The notes under the pieces are model-generated. The model worked only from the letters and a program-made list of their open reading frames with translations. It did no database searches and was not told where the DNA came from. A stretch of DNA of 64,000 bases, taken from Ophiura sarsii. Taxonomy: Eukaryota; Echinodermata; Ophiuroidea; Amphilepidida; Ophiuridae. The first letter of the stretch is position 1, and every line of letters starts with the position of its first letter. The translations under genes and the position numbers were made by a program. The DNA lies in the NCBI GenBank assembly GCA_035610835.1, contig CM069447.1, forward strand, positions 78,901,878 to 78,965,877, in the 5' to 3' direction. Positions 1 to 11,966 of the stretch are shown piece after piece.

Positions 1-1261
1 CCGGCGCTGTGTTTAGCGCAGATACACGTGTAAATAGTGCCAATCAGCAAATTTGTTATCATTCTGAGCGTGACGCTAGCTTGATCGGATTCATTTGTGG
101 ATCTAATTAATTTTTGACAATAATGAATATGCATGACTTTTATGCCAGCAAATCAGCTTTGAGTGGAAATTGGCGCGTACCTGCATCTATGGATAAGTTG
201 TGTGGATCCCACTGAATAAGTTGTGTGGAGCCCATTGGTGCAGGGAACCAACATAAATGCTGCTCTGGTCAAAGACAAAGCGGCCTTGATTTTTTTTCTC
301 GTTCCTGACATTTGACCCCAAGGTCATGATTTACTTTTCTTCCCTGTCTTATCAAGAGATCAGACGCATCAAGTCCAATCAAAATCAGAGCACGTCTAAA
401 ATTGACCAAGTGACCCCATTTGACATGTCAATTTTAATTGTACATGGACTAAAGAGATTCATTGACCAATTCTGACGGTTATTAGTCATTTCCTCTGAGA
501 CAAGAAGTATTTTGAGTAAGAGGAGTACAAATTGACATTTTGACTCCTAGTGACCACAAATATTTTTGATTTGTGAAAAATGATTTGAAATCTTAACCTA
601 ATCATCGACACATATGATTATATGCTTCCATGTGTATTATCCAACAGTGTTCACATGTGTATAAGTACCATGTCCTGTGTGAAGCCGTAATCCCTACTCG
701 AAAGACAGCGATATCCGATGTCCATTGTTTTTAATCAATAAGAACAATATTTAGTTAGCAGATTCTCTGTCCCGGGGATGCTACGGTAATTCCTCTGTAT
801 ACACTGTTATTACGCCACCATAGCTCGATAAAGTTAATATACAGGATCGGGGTCAATGGTTGTTAGATCAAACTGCAGCCTAGCACATATCATATGTTGA
901 CGTTGGGGGCGGGATTTGTATTTGAAAACTTCAGGCACTTTTAGCAATTCGTTTGCTTTTATAACCCAAAATAATGAAAAAGACACAATTGCAAAGGCAG
1001 GCAAAAAGGAGTGAATGAATTAAATATGTTAAAATAATTGATATTCCAAAATGGCACAAGGTATGAACTAATGGATTAAATGAAAACAATAAACGGAAGT
1101 TATAGAAACAAAATAGCATTACATTGAAGACCTGAGCGCAAGAAAGACCATTTTTAGCCAAATTGAGTTAAGCTTGATTTTGGGTAGCTTTAGTGGTGGA
1201 AAATGTATTTTTCAGGTGGGTCAAGTTTTGTTCTATCACACCAATGTGAGCGCAAGAACCT
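1..1261. other. No gene seen
   Basis: I see no exon, RNA gene or mobile-element boundary here. A 12-base word (aagttgtgtgga) occurs twice near 195-230. Two short minus-strand ORFs between 930 and 1353 have no recognisable domain, and one runs into the MITE that follows, so they are treated as chance. Confidence 0.6.
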
Positions 1262-1535
1262 ACAATCAAGGAAAATAATAGTTGGCACACTTGACGCAAC
1301 TTATTACAAATATCCCTGTGCTCGCAATTGAGATCAGACTTGGGACATAGCACTGTTTAATAGAAAGCAAAAGTCTCCCCCTTTCTTATATCCTTCCCCA
1401 TCCCCCATCAATCAATGTTGGGGGACCTACCATGGCTTCTGATAATATGACTCGGATCAACATTGCCTCCGGGGAGAGGGGCGGGTTTTTTCCGTAATTA
1501 AGACAAAGTGTGCCAACCTTTTTTTCCTTGATTGT
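1262..1535 (+). mobile_element. 274-bp MITE, copy 1
   Basis: A short non-autonomous DNA transposon. It starts ACAATCAAGGAAAATAATAG and ends with the near-complement, closing on CCTTGATTGT. A subterminal TTGGCACACTT is matched by AAGTGTGCCAA, giving imperfect terminal inverted repeats of about 30 bases. It has no coding capacity. The same 274 bases recur at 3656-3929 with no difference that I can see. The flanking dinucleotide is CT on both sides, so the target duplication would be 2 bp. Superfamily unknown. Confidence 0.85.
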
Positions 1536-2115
1536 CTGAGTCATTTGCTAAAAAAATCATCTGTGTTAAGTCTTTTGGCTATAACATGAGATTAAACAAA
1601 GATTTCTTCACCAGATTTGGACGACAGATAGGTTATAACACTGGTCACGTGTTCAAACAATATGCGTCAACGTACTTTTAGGGACCGGTCACTTTTAAAT
1701 ACGGAGTTATATTTTTCACTTAAAATGGCAGTGAAACTATAGACATGACCAGTTATTTAAATTCAGATGGATGCTCGACCTCATATATCATCAGCTAAAC
1801 GTTGAGAAAACATCGTCCTGTCGTTTATATATATCTCAAGACCAGTATCTATATCTATATATCTTAATACCAGTGGCTATATAACTTAAAAATATAGACC
1901 CAACATGAAATATGCCTGTTTTGTTTTGACAATAAATCAAAGTTGTCAAGCCATTACGCCCATTTATAAGAATGAGTACATCTGCACTCTTTCGGTACCA
2001 AAATCTAGGACATTATGATTATTCAAGAAATAGAAGACACAATGATAGTGCTGATTAAAAACAAATAATGCAAATCATGATTGTTAGAAAAAAGAAGCAA
2101 CAAATAAATCATTAT
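1536..2115. other. No gene seen
   Basis: AT-rich sequence with short TATATATCT runs near 1820-1870. No feature can be supported. Confidence 0.55.
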
Positions 2116-2124
2116 CGAATAGAA

Positions 2125-2195
2125 GCTTAGACAAGGATTCGAACCCGGGACAGTGGGGTGCAAGTCTCATATGTTAACCACTACACCAACCGGGC
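2125..2195 (-). pseudogene. tRNA-like head, left arm
   Basis: Read on the minus strand this has an A-box-like TGGTGTAGTGG followed, at tRNA spacing, by a B box GGTTCGAATCC. The sequences around the B box do not pair as a full T stem and the acceptor ends do not match, so it is a tRNA-derived repeat head (RNA polymerase III promoter type), not a functional tRNA gene. Confidence 0.7.
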
Positions 2196-2690
2196 GTGTG
2201 TGCATATTGTAACTGAATTATACGCTATCAATGCTCGTGTATTGTCATCGCGATGGTATCATCGGTTCACCATAAGAAATCATCAAATGTGTCATTGTTA
2301 CGAAATACAGAACTGATTTTTCAATGGATAAGGGATTAGAGGACAAATACCGTTCATATAGACCCTTTTAAAGCAAAGATTAAGCACCGCATACCTACCT
2401 TTCAACGGTGTACCATTGGTGAAATAATATAAATCTATAGTCATATATGTTTAAATTCAGCAGGGGTGAACCGTTGAAACATACCGAAGATGCGATTCAT
2501 TTCTTCTAAAAGATAGCCTATGAGTTTCACATTGTCCACTAAACACTAATCCATTGAGAAAAAAAGTTTTGCATTTCATAATAATGAGAAATTTGATGAG
2601 TTGTAATGGTGTACCGTTGCAATGATTCACCGCTGCAATAACAATGCACGTGCATTGATAGCGTATAATTCAATTACAACATGCACACAC

Positions 2691-2761
2691 GCCCGGTTGG
2701 TGTAGTGGTTAACATATGAGACTTCCACGCCGCGGCCCCAGGTTCGAATCCTTGCCCAATC
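2691..2761 (+). pseudogene. tRNA-like head, right arm
   Basis: The mirror copy of the head at 2125-2195. GCCCGGTTGGTGTAGTGGTT opens it and GGTTCGAATCC closes the internal promoter. The anticodon-arm region differs from the left copy (TTCCACGCCGCGG), so the two heads have diverged or were acquired separately. Not a working tRNA by stem pairing. Confidence 0.7.
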
Positions 2762-2869
2762 TTCTATTTTTCTTCTTCGTGTGTGTGCCTCTAGCGTATT
2801 TCTAAACGATCATAAAGTCCATTTTTTAAATAATCGGCACGTTATCTTAGAGTTTTGTCTTCATGGCGC

Positions 2870-3345
2870 ATTATTTGATATATGTGACTTTATTTATTTT
2901 CCATAATTTCATATTTAAATGATAAGAACATAACGTGTCATCTTCTGAAGATAGTAATGTTTGCATGAACTATAACAATGACAAGGCCTATTATACACCT
3001 ATAGTCGCACACAATTAACATACAGAGACAGCGTTAGTAAATAATGACCAGTCCCTAATACACAAAGTGACTTTTCGTTCTTCTATCTTTGTTTGTATTA
3101 GCCATTCTGTTTATGTGGCTTTATTTATTTTGTAAATAAATGTTATTATGATTATTTTCCATGATTATATATTTTAATGCTAGGAACATAACATGGCATC
3201 GTGTCATTAATTGCTATCTTCTGAAGATAGTAATGTTTGCATGAACTATAACAATTGCAAGGCCTATTATAGACCTATCGTCGCACACATTTAATATACA
3301 GAGACAGCCTTAGTAATTAATGGCCAGTCCCTAATACACTTTTGT
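2870..3345. repeat. Tandem segmental duplication, about 280-bp period
   Basis: Two diverged copies, near 2870-3066 and 3110-3345. They share CTTCTGAAGATAGTAATG, GCATGAACTATAACAA, AGGCCTATTATA and CCAGTCCCTAATACAC in the same order with scattered substitutions and small indels. Non-coding in both copies. Confidence 0.8.
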
Positions 3346-3655
3346 CTGACTTAATATGCCGTCTATCAAATGTTGATTAGAAATCAATTAATACATATAC
3401 GAACTCTAATTGTTCTTCAACATTTTGTTTCACATCCATGAAAATAAATTGTAAAAATAACATGTTTTTACGTATATGTTGCCTAAGTATTGACTGACCA
3501 ATCCCTAAATGACGTAATTGATACTTGTAACTTTTTGGGAATGTTGACAATATACCCTACAATAATCGTGCAAAACCTCGTTAGCATCGGGCATTTGGTT
3601 CTAAAGTTATAGCCAAAAAACCAATCCCACATGGTGAATTTAGGATTTCGCTCAG

Positions 3656-3929
3656 ACAATCAAGGAAAATAATAGTTGGCACACTTGACGCAACTTATTA
3701 CAAATATCCCTGTGCTCGCAATTGAGATCAGACTTGGGACATAGCACTGTTTAATAGAAAGCAAAAGTCTCCCCCTTTCTTATATCCTTCCCCATCCCCC
3801 ATCAATCAATGTTGGGGGACCTACCATGGCTTCTGATAATATGACTCGGATCAACATTGCCTCCGGGGAGAGGGGCGGGTTTTTTCCGTAATTAAGACAA
3901 AGTGTGCCAACCTTTTTTTCCTTGATTGT
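3656..3929 (+). mobile_element. 274-bp MITE, copy 2
   Basis: Matches the element at 1262-1535 throughout its length by eye. The flanking dinucleotide is AG on both sides, again consistent with a 2-bp target duplication. Without visible divergence the insertion, or a later conversion, is recent. Confidence 0.85.
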
Positions 3930-5805
3930 AGGTCCATATTGAGATACAGGCATTTAAAATATTGTAGAAAATATAAATTCACGTATTATAACAACATTTT
4001 GTAAGATTTCTTTTATGATTACATCATTAAATATCGATAAACAATGTTGCTAACATCATAAAGATCATTGTTAAAAGGCATTAATAATTCTCAGCCAACT
4101 ATCCATTTATAGAATCCCTGTATAAAACCTATGGCTCCAAACTGAGCGCAAGAAAGACCCAAGTCCAAAAATCAATAAATTGATCGATATCGCTTAATAC
4201 ATAATTGTTGTCAAAAAATCATAGATCATGTGAATGCTAAGACTATAACCTGCAACATTGTCAATTATCATTACAGTAGCACCTCTTGGTCATTTTCTAC
4301 AATATTTAAAAAAACCTTTAAATTCCTGTATAAGCTAGCCCTGGCCTATTTACCATGTTTACAAAAAATGTCATATCTCTTTGGCGCTGATATTAATTTC
4401 ACAATATATGAAACCTGGGATGTGTAATGTATATAGACTAACTTTTAATCGGAAACAATCCGCGCTGCTGGTGGATTATAAACAACAAATCAAAAAATAT
4501 ACAATTTCTTTAATTCATAGTTCCACTTCAGTTGCCTCAATTCATTGGATTTTTGAGGCTCTCTTGATATGCAAGGCACCGGGGGCCTATTATAGTTCAT
4601 CCCTTGGTTAATATGTCATATATATTTCCTGAGACTACTTTGAGCCAGAAGTGTTGCATGTAGTATGAAGTGGTGTATTTATTAAATGGCTTTGAGTGTG
4701 ATATAAGAATATATTACAGGGCCTCGAAAAATATTGAGTCGAAGACGAGTGCAATATTTTTATATCGAGTATAATAGATTCTTGTAGCGCATGAAAATAA
4801 ACCATTCAATATTATGATTGATATTAATATTAATGATTCAAATTAATGAAAATTAGAATGTTTTGCAATTTTGCTATATTTTAATGCCGTGACATTTTAG
4901 AGTTTTACAGTATTATTATTATTTATAGCATGCTGTTTTGATGAAAAATAAATAACGGTCAGTTTTAGCGATTTAGCGTGATTTTAGCGACATTGAAACG
5001 CTGATCACAAAATGAACTGGTGCGCATTTTCTGCGCCCACATACTCAGTTGCACATCATTTTGAATATTGTTCGCGCCCGGGTACCTTTGGTGCACAATA
5101 TTCAATATACAATTTTATTGTACCATTTGGGATAAAAGATAATTATGATTACTGCATACAAACTAGTCAAATATATTGTAAATTCTCACAAATATGTTTT
5201 TGAGTAGGAACATTGGCTTGCTCAATTGAAAGTGAACACCCGTAACATAACTACGAAATTGTTGCATTCCTCATTTCTGCAACTTCATTGCATGAAAAAC
5301 AACCAATGACTTAAAAAAACAACAACATCATCATCCTTGGACGGAATAGTGAAAACAGCTGACATAATTATATTGGTACCATGTAGCTTTATTCATCTTG
5401 AGCTTTGGAAAATCACTTAGGTCAAGACCCATGTCCTTTGCAATGCTGTCAGGATAGGATGGTCCTTACATACGCAGTGCCCTGTAACTGTAGACGCCTC
5501 TTTCTCAACGTGGCGCTAATCATGGGTTATCTTTGTTGCTAGGTGTTTGTTTGGTATCAAAATGTGCCTAGAAGATTCATCCAAATGTCTATCTAGCCTC
5601 TTTGATAACAATATAATCGAAAGTTACTTTAAATGACCTAAACAAAGTGTACGACTTTTGCGGCACTATGATTCCACGGAGAATATGGCTCCTTTGTATG
5701 ACTATGACTAAATGTCAATGGTCAACCAAAGTAGTGGCCTCATTAACAGGATTGCCATCGACTTCACGACCTGCCCTATATTCAACGACAGTATGATTCT
5801 TGATA
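3930..5805. other. No gene seen
   Basis: AT-rich non-coding sequence. Short ORFs at 4230-4611 and 5012-5203 show no domain, no splice context and no repeat partner. A region near 4730-5110 is rich in AATATT and ATTTTAGCG words but has no clear element boundary. Confidence 0.5.
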
Positions 5806-6049
5806 TTAACACTTCCACGCGGCTTTTGGTTTTACCATACAAAACAGATTTTTCAGAAACCTTTCCCAACTTTCAAGGTCTACCTCATGGATAACTGAAC
5901 CAATACACGGCATGTTTGTACTTATTTCAATGCATTTCTCATGGTGATTCCAAATATGGTAATGAAATTCAATAATTTTGACATTTTTGAAACATTTTGT
6001 GAACATTTGGAATGTCGTCTGCTGCCGTCTGCCTCATGGAAAGTGTTAA
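5806..6049 (-). mobile_element. TTAA-flanked MITE family B, copy a
   Basis: About 244 bp between TTAA at 5806-5809 and 6046-6049. The termini are inverted repeats of the type TTAACACTTTCCACGC with a GCGTGGAAAGTGTTAA end, here slightly decayed. Five other copies lie in this window. TTAA target sites are the hallmark of the piggyBac superfamily; assigning this family to piggyBac is inference. Confidence 0.8.
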
Positions 6050-6267
6050 AGTTCACTAGGTTTGAAATCAAATATGTAATTAAATAATGGGACATGTCAT
6101 TATTGGCAAACTGGCGCGCTACTGGATGAAAGGAAATCATATTTCAGTTGTTTTTAAGGGCATTATATACCTATAGAAAGAATGCCCCACCTTTAGTGTG
6201 TTTCAATAATGTTTTCATTGACAATAGCTACTAAAAGGTTTTATATAAAATCGTGATGAAAATAGTA

Positions 6268-7299
6268 CAGGGTGTCTCAAAAAAACCCGTGCACGTGTTT
6301 ACCCAACTTATTGACCATGAACTTCTAGAATTTGGTGTAACAATCGTATACATATTAATAGACCAAGCACTTAGCTTTCATATGCCGTTTATTTCATCTA
6401 ATTTGGTTTTGTCAATCCTGAGATATGATCAATTAACTAAAGCTACCTAAAATCGAATTTGTGCCACTTTTACGGAAAGAATGCTTAAGATAAGCATTAA
6501 AACCCTCGTCCTCTTAAGGGAGGGTGGTCGCCGATTGCGCTAGAACGCAAAAAACAGTGACCTAGGGCGTCTAGGTGATCGCTTTTACATTCCCTGCGCT
6601 CATTTTGACGAAAAACAAATTGAGGCTGCCACCTTACCTGGGGGTAGGGTAAGCCGTCAAAGTCCGATTGTAGGGGGGTGGTTGCCACCTTACAATTTTT
6701 TTTTAAATCGCCATTTTGAAAAATATACTTATTTTATGTTCCTGAAATATTTTAGCATAGGCCTATATTAGAAACACCATTTCCATCACTTATAAGCAAA
6801 AAATCGGGTGAAATTCCGATATTTAGAACTTTTTGGCAAAGATTTCTATGATATTTCACTGTCCAGCGAATACGGCGGGATTTTGAGGTCGGCCATGTTT
6901 GGTGACCTCATTGTGACGTCATGCGTGGGATGTTTGTACTTGTTTTAGTATTTATGGATAGAGGGAACCTCTAGCTATAACATGGTACCCAAATAAGCAT
7001 ACTCTGCTTTTCGGATTGGATTTTTTTAGGGGGTGGTAACCCCGGTGGTAACAACCCCTCTCTCCGGAGTAACCCTTTCTATTCATTGCAAACTGTAAAG
7101 TGGCACAATGTCGACTTTAGGTTGCTTTAGTTAATTGGTCATATCTCAAGATTGACAAATCCAAATCAGATGAAATAAACGGAATATGAAAGCTAACCGT
7201 TATGGCTATCACTATGTATACAATTGTTACACCAAATTATATAAGTTCACGGTCAATAAGCTGGGTAAACACGTGCACGGTTTTTTTTGAGACACCCTG
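6268..7299. mobile_element. Mariner-type foldback element, 1.03 kb
   Basis: Flanked by TA on both sides. The ends are CAGGGTGTCTCAAAAAAA and its complement. Inverted arms extend over roughly 220 bases each, sharing CACGTGTTTACCCA, TTGACCATGAACTT and TTAACTAAAGC. The centre (about 6490-7040) is unrelated spacer holding several GGTGG and CCACC tracts. There is no transposase ORF. TA target sites and these termini are typical of Tc1/mariner-derived elements. A 211-bp relative with nearly no spacer lies at 58226-58436. Confidence 0.85.
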
Positions 7300-7366
7300 T
7301 ACAACCAATGGTATTTTAAATATGTCTCTGTCTTTTGTTTTCCAATGTGTCACTCTTTAAGAGATA

Positions 7367-7517
7367 AGAGAGCACGTCAAAACTCGACCGCGCGGCAACC
7401 GCCGGTTCCGCCCGGTTGGACCACATATCATTGTTTAGAACAATAGAAACCGGCTGCAACCGCACGGAACCCCACGGAACCGGCGGTTGCCGGGCGGTCG
7501 AGTTTTGATGTGCTCCC
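7367..7517. mobile_element. GC-rich short foldback
   Basis: A compact inverted repeat with arms of about 45 bp. One arm reads TCAAAACTCGACCG then CGGCAACCGCCGGTTCCG, and the other is the complement with few mismatches. The GC-rich arms stand out sharply from the AT-rich surroundings. Non-coding. Confidence 0.8.
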
Positions 7518-8769
7518 TAACGTATATTTCATGGTCAATGTTGAATCCTATGTGGTTGAATTACAAGAGTATGCCGGAAATAACACTATCTACTAATATG
7601 TCATATCTCAAGGAAAATTCATTTGAATTTGATGAATGAATGTTGTGAGTTTAAAAGCTAAACAGTGAAGCAGGTTTATACAGATTCTCAACTCAAAACT
7701 TTTTCTCGCCTTAACCAACACATAACGTGGCGCATTTATGCTAGTGTATATCATTGTGAAAGTCCAACAACCTCCTAATCAGAAAGAATCACGAGTGAAA
7801 TAGCTCACGTTCTATATTGATTTTACTGTCCGTTGACTTTGGAACGCGCGTGTATTGAAACCGTTATGAATTTTACAGACAGAGTGTTTAGAAGAATGGA
7901 AATTCAATATCTTTGTGTATGTGTGTCATTACCCGCCATTTGTACACAATAGATCTTCCCTATTTCCCCGGGCGCAGGTTCTATATTAAATGAAGATCTT
8001 CCAAAAGAAGAACACTTGAACATGTTGATTAAAAAGGTCAATAAATCGAGGCATTGCGTACGATTCAATTCAAGTGTGAAAAATGAGGAGTTCATCAGCG
8101 TCCTTGTGTAATATCATTACATACTTGATGGCATAATGACTGCAACTAAGTAGTGCTTTTGGTCATATCGCGATTCGATAATAGGCCGTTTCAATAATTG
8201 GTTGTTGGACTATGGGTAAAAGAGATATCCACGACGTCCTGACCTTAATTTATGTATTGTATTACGACACTATATGAAAGGCATTGGTAAGACAAGTAGA
8301 CATGTGACCAGAGGCTATAGTATATGAGGCTATAGTATAAAGGTGGAATGGGGTGGGATGGGTAAACACAGATTACTGGTTCGTTAACGTCGCGATTTCA
8401 CCTGAAGCTTGAGCTCAGACGGAGCTTGCTCAGTTATCACACTGGTGGAAAGTTGGGACGTGTCTGTCTATATCTCGACGGTATAGACAAAATCAAAACA
8501 ATGCGCATTATTAGTGTATACGCGCGAATATCCATGGCGGGTATTAGTACGTGTGTATTATCACGCGCGAGTCCGTACTGCGGCTATAAATTATACACAA
8601 ATGTGAATTTTTCGGTGGTAGAGGGAAATTGAATACAAAGTGTTTCAAAAGCCATGCCCTTTAATGCACGTATTGATTGATCTCTTACCTTCCATGTCTG
8701 AATCATCGGGCAAACGTAATGTATTTCACCAAACTATTTCAATATCATAGTTTTCACTATTTATAGACA
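7518..8769. other. No gene seen
   Basis: No exon or element boundary that I can support. A small direct repeat (gaggctatagtata) occurs at about 8310-8340. Confidence 0.5.
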
Positions 8770-9664
8770 CACTGTTAAAAATTGCCGTAATTTTACGGAC
8801 AAAATTTAACAGAAATCCTCCGTAAACGGTAAAATACGGAATAAAATTGTAAATTTACGGATTTCTACGGAAAACTAGTAAAATTTACAGAAAAATCAGG
8901 TAAATGATAAATTTTACAGACGATGTCCGTAATTGTACAGAAGATCATTATTGAAAGGAGACGTTTACGGTACATCTTGTAAATTTACAGGAAATTAGCT
9001 GTAGTTTTACGGACAAATTAACAGAATTCGTAAAATATCGTAACGGAAGAGTGCATTGGTTAACTTGTATTGGTATGCTGTCATCGTAGTATAAACCTTG
9101 AAGGAATTCATTTGCAGGGAAACATTTTATTTAGTAAAAAAAACACCATGGAATGCATATTTGTATTGAAAATACTATTCCATTTTCGGCCCATCCTGAA
9201 CAAGACCGTACTTTTAAGGATCAAGCTATCAAATAAATGATAAATTTTACAGACGATGTCCGTAATTGTACAGAAGATCAAAGATCGTAAAAAAAAATTG
9301 AATTCTGTAATCTGTTATTTTTACGGAAATGTGTAAATTTACATGGGAATTTTGTAAAAGTTACGCTAAAGGAATCCGTAAAATTACGGATTAAAACAAA
9401 TATTCCGGCAGCAAAATTTCCGGACAAATTTTTTTGTTCCGTTATTTATTTTTACGGAATTATGTTAATTTACGTCAAGTTTCTGTAAAATTTCCGTAAA
9501 TAGAATCTGTATTTTCACAAATTATAATTTACGGAATTTTGTATATTTTACAGGAACTTTTCCGTAAATTTCAACTTTCTGTAAATTTACGGGCAAAAAA
9601 AAAGAGTCCGGAAATTTTGCTGCCGGAATTTTTCTGTAAAAAAACGGAACATTTTCTAACAGTG
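8770..9664. mobile_element. TTTACGG-word element with CACTGTTA ends
   Basis: The interval opens with CACTGTTA and closes with TAACAGTG. It is packed with TTTACGG, CCGTAAA and TTTACAG words on both strands, so nearly any part can pair with another. A 46-bp block around GATAAATTTTACAGACGATG occurs twice without change (about 8902 and 9235). A stretch near 9055-9230 lacks the words and may separate two abutting elements. No ORF. Confidence 0.7.
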
Positions 9665-9795
9665 CATGAGATAAATGGCATTACATTTTTCCTCTAGTTT
9701 TAGTTGATACTTTTTAAAGTTAATGTCTCATAATTAATCTTAGGATGCAATTTCCAAGAAACCCTGAATACGGTATACTCTATTTCTCTTCCTCT

Positions 9796-9900
9796 GAACA
9801 GTGACGTAACTCTATAGGCGCAGTATTGTCGTACGCGTATGTTTTTTCTTGCGAGTTTATGCGCTGCAATTAGTATATTACGCAGCTACGTCATTGTCTC
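9796..9900 (+). mobile_element. ACAGTGACGTAAC inverted-repeat element, copy 1
   Basis: A short element bounded by GAACAGTGACGTAACT on the left and the decayed complement AGCTACGTCATTGTCTC on the right. Related copies are at 52572-52720 and, inverted, at 61200-61349. All share a CCTCTG flank and an internal AGGCGCAG, so the repeat probably reaches further out than the inverted ends. Confidence 0.65.
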
Positions 9901-10042
9901 GTAATAGGTAAACAGACTATATAGTTTGTTGTTTTGACGTGTTGTGACATTTTCTAGTTCTATCCATCAATTGGCACAAATATACTTACATTAGGAAACT
10001 GTGGATGGACACGACAGACTAATTACAGATCAAGACTACTGC

Positions 10043-10130
10043 CGACATAGCAGGATATGGCATGGTAGCATACATTGGACATGGTACGACATAGCAGGAT
10101 ATGGCATGGTAGCATACATTGGACATGGTA
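10043..10130 (+). repeat. 44-bp tandem duplication
   Basis: Two exact units beginning CGACATAGCAGGATATGGCA. A diverged relative (agcaggacatagccagtaag) occurs twice at 52795-52915, at the corresponding place in a larger dispersed repeat. Confidence 0.8.
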
Positions 10131-10309
10131 TAGATAAATGTATTAGTAATCACAAGCCACAATGTAATACTAGTACATCTGCCTCATACGTTTACGTGAG
10201 TGACTTGTACATATGACCTCGTCGCCAAAGTAATAGTTTACATCATCAAACCTACCAGGACTAATTTGAACTGAACCAATTCAATACAAATATGTTAAAA
10301 TACAAACGT

Positions 10310-10775
10310 TTTTAACTGTAAAATACCGGAATCCCAGCTGCCAGTATTTACCGTTAAAATACAGCAACCGTAACATATAATTTCCCGTTAATTTATTAGT
10401 TTTAATGATATTTTAACAGTATTTTGACGTTATTTTACGGATGTGTGTATGTGTTGTGAATATACATTTTACCAGTTATTTAACGGGGCTTGTGGATCAT
10501 TTTGGATATAAAAAAATACAGGAACATATTTTCTGCAATTTTATGTGTCATATGTTCATTTTATTCTTCTTTCGCAATTTATTTTTACATAGCATTATAG
10601 ATTTTTAGATGAACTTATCTTAACTTGACCGGACGGGGAATTAATATTTTACAAATAACGTTAAAATAATGTTAATGTTAACGAGTTTTTACCATTTTTG
10701 TGTTTAAATATTGTTTTAAAACGGTAAAAACCGTATATTTCCCCTGTAAATTAACGTCAAATGTTATCAGTGTAG
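10310..10775. mobile_element. Second TTTACGG-type element
   Basis: Rich in TTTTAACGG, CCGTTAAA and TTTACCGT words, ending in ACATTTGAC... and TTATCAGTG. It resembles 8770-9664 in composition and its CACTGATAA-like right end, but the left end is unclear. It seems to interrupt the dispersed repeat shared with 52.5-53.2 kb. Confidence 0.55.
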
Positions 10776-10858
10776 AAATGTTAGTATTTGTCTCAGTTCA
10801 ATTATTATGGTTGAGTGTATACGTATTGTTAAGTAATTTGACATTACTTATCCTATAA

Positions 10859-10942
10859 GTCTTACGTACGAGTCACCTATACGTATGAGCCATGTATACA
10901 GTCTTACGTACGAGTCACCTATACGTATGAGCCATGTATACC
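10859..10942 (+). repeat. 42-bp tandem duplication
   Basis: Two identical units starting GTCTTACGTACGAGTCACCT. The ACGTACGAGTCACCT word is echoed near 48450, 48650 and 53540, marking a dispersed family. Confidence 0.8.
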
Positions 10943-10974
10943 TTTTGCAGTGCTTCTAACGCCCTCAAAAATGT

Positions 10975-11240
10975 CGTTTTTTGTTTTGTTTTTTCAATCG
11001 CCTATTTCCTGATATGCTCATATTGAATTACCAGTGGAAAGCTAATGCGTTTATCTTTCCAAAGAAAACGCATTTGCAGCAATCACTTTTTCTTGCTCAG
11101 CCACCTGCTTGAGAATGTGGAGAGATCTATAACCAATATCTCAACTATTTTGTGCTCAAATAAACAGATCTGCTATTTATACAATGTAGTGCAATATGAC
11201 AATACAGTATAGAGAGATGCTCTTTTGGGTAGTTCTTCTT
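10975..11240 (+). repeat. Dispersed repeat, relative of 53050-53210
   Basis: Shared landmarks in order are a GTGTTTATCTTT-like word, a GCAGCAATC/GAAGCAATC word, GCTCAGC, a GAGAATGTGGAG/GAACATGAGGAG word and TTTCGTGCTCAAA. Here the sequence is single-armed; at 52990-53497 the same sequence forms both arms of a foldback. Confidence 0.6.
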
Positions 11241-11966
11241 TAGCACATCACAGTAGGGGGCTGTGGTATCATTGGAAAGGTGCAGTTATGAGTTTTTCAA
11301 CGATATGTAACACAATCGTGTCAATAGGACAATAGGAACATATCTTGAACATATCTTAGAATATACGATTCGAGAGTTAAAAGAAGGAAAGGTTATGACC
11401 ACTACTTTGGACACACTTTAAGCTATAAAAATGCATAAACCGTGTAGCTCAACTTACTAGATTAACAGTTTTCCTTTGATTTAGGTTACCATTTGGGATA
11501 TTACTATCATAATATTTAATGGCATAGTTGTCTTTGTACTAACTTCGAAATGGATGAGAATATTATGATTGTACACGCTCAAGACGGTTATCAATTGGGA
11601 AGAATCAAACTTGGGCATACATGAGCTCTATTTAAGTGTTTTAAAATCAAACCAATTAGGTTATAACAAAAAGGTAATGATGTGAAGTATGATAAAACCG
11701 CTGTTATAATAGATACAGCTCATCGCCCTTTTGACATACCGGCGTATGCTGGACATACGTTCGTCCATCTCGTGTAAAGCCAGATAATCATATGACGATA
11801 ACAATGTACGTGAAATAATGTGACACTTATTATCGGGTTTTCACATTCTATCTTTTAAGGTTAAGAAAATTGAAATTTATATTCGTTCAACTATCGGTAA
11901 AATTATGCTTGTATTATTTCTGTTTCTTTCCACTGTTATGACTGTTTCTTTCCAATAAGTTCAATT
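11241..11966. other. No gene seen
   Basis: Non-coding sequence leading into the 42-bp minisatellite. No supported feature. Confidence 0.5.

Larger units (their letters stand above)
2116..2772. mobile_element. Foldback element with tRNA-like sequence at both ends
   Basis: A roughly 650-bp inverted repeat. Each outer end is a tRNA-like head, on the minus strand at 2125-2195 and on the plus strand at 2691-2761. Inside the heads the arms continue to match: GTGTGTGCATATTGTAACTG on the left and, on the complement of the right arm, GTGTGTGCATGTTGTAATTG, followed by a shared TATACGCTATCAATGC. The similarity fades into a centre with repeated GGTGTACCGTTG-like words near 2403, 2462 and 2606. No ORF. 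It could be two SINEs inserted tail to tail or a true foldback; the matching inner arms favour the second. Confidence 0.75.

Noticed and set aside
2125..2195. Functional tRNA gene
   Set aside because: A and B boxes are present, but the acceptor and T stems do not pair properly and the copy is embedded in an inverted repeat.
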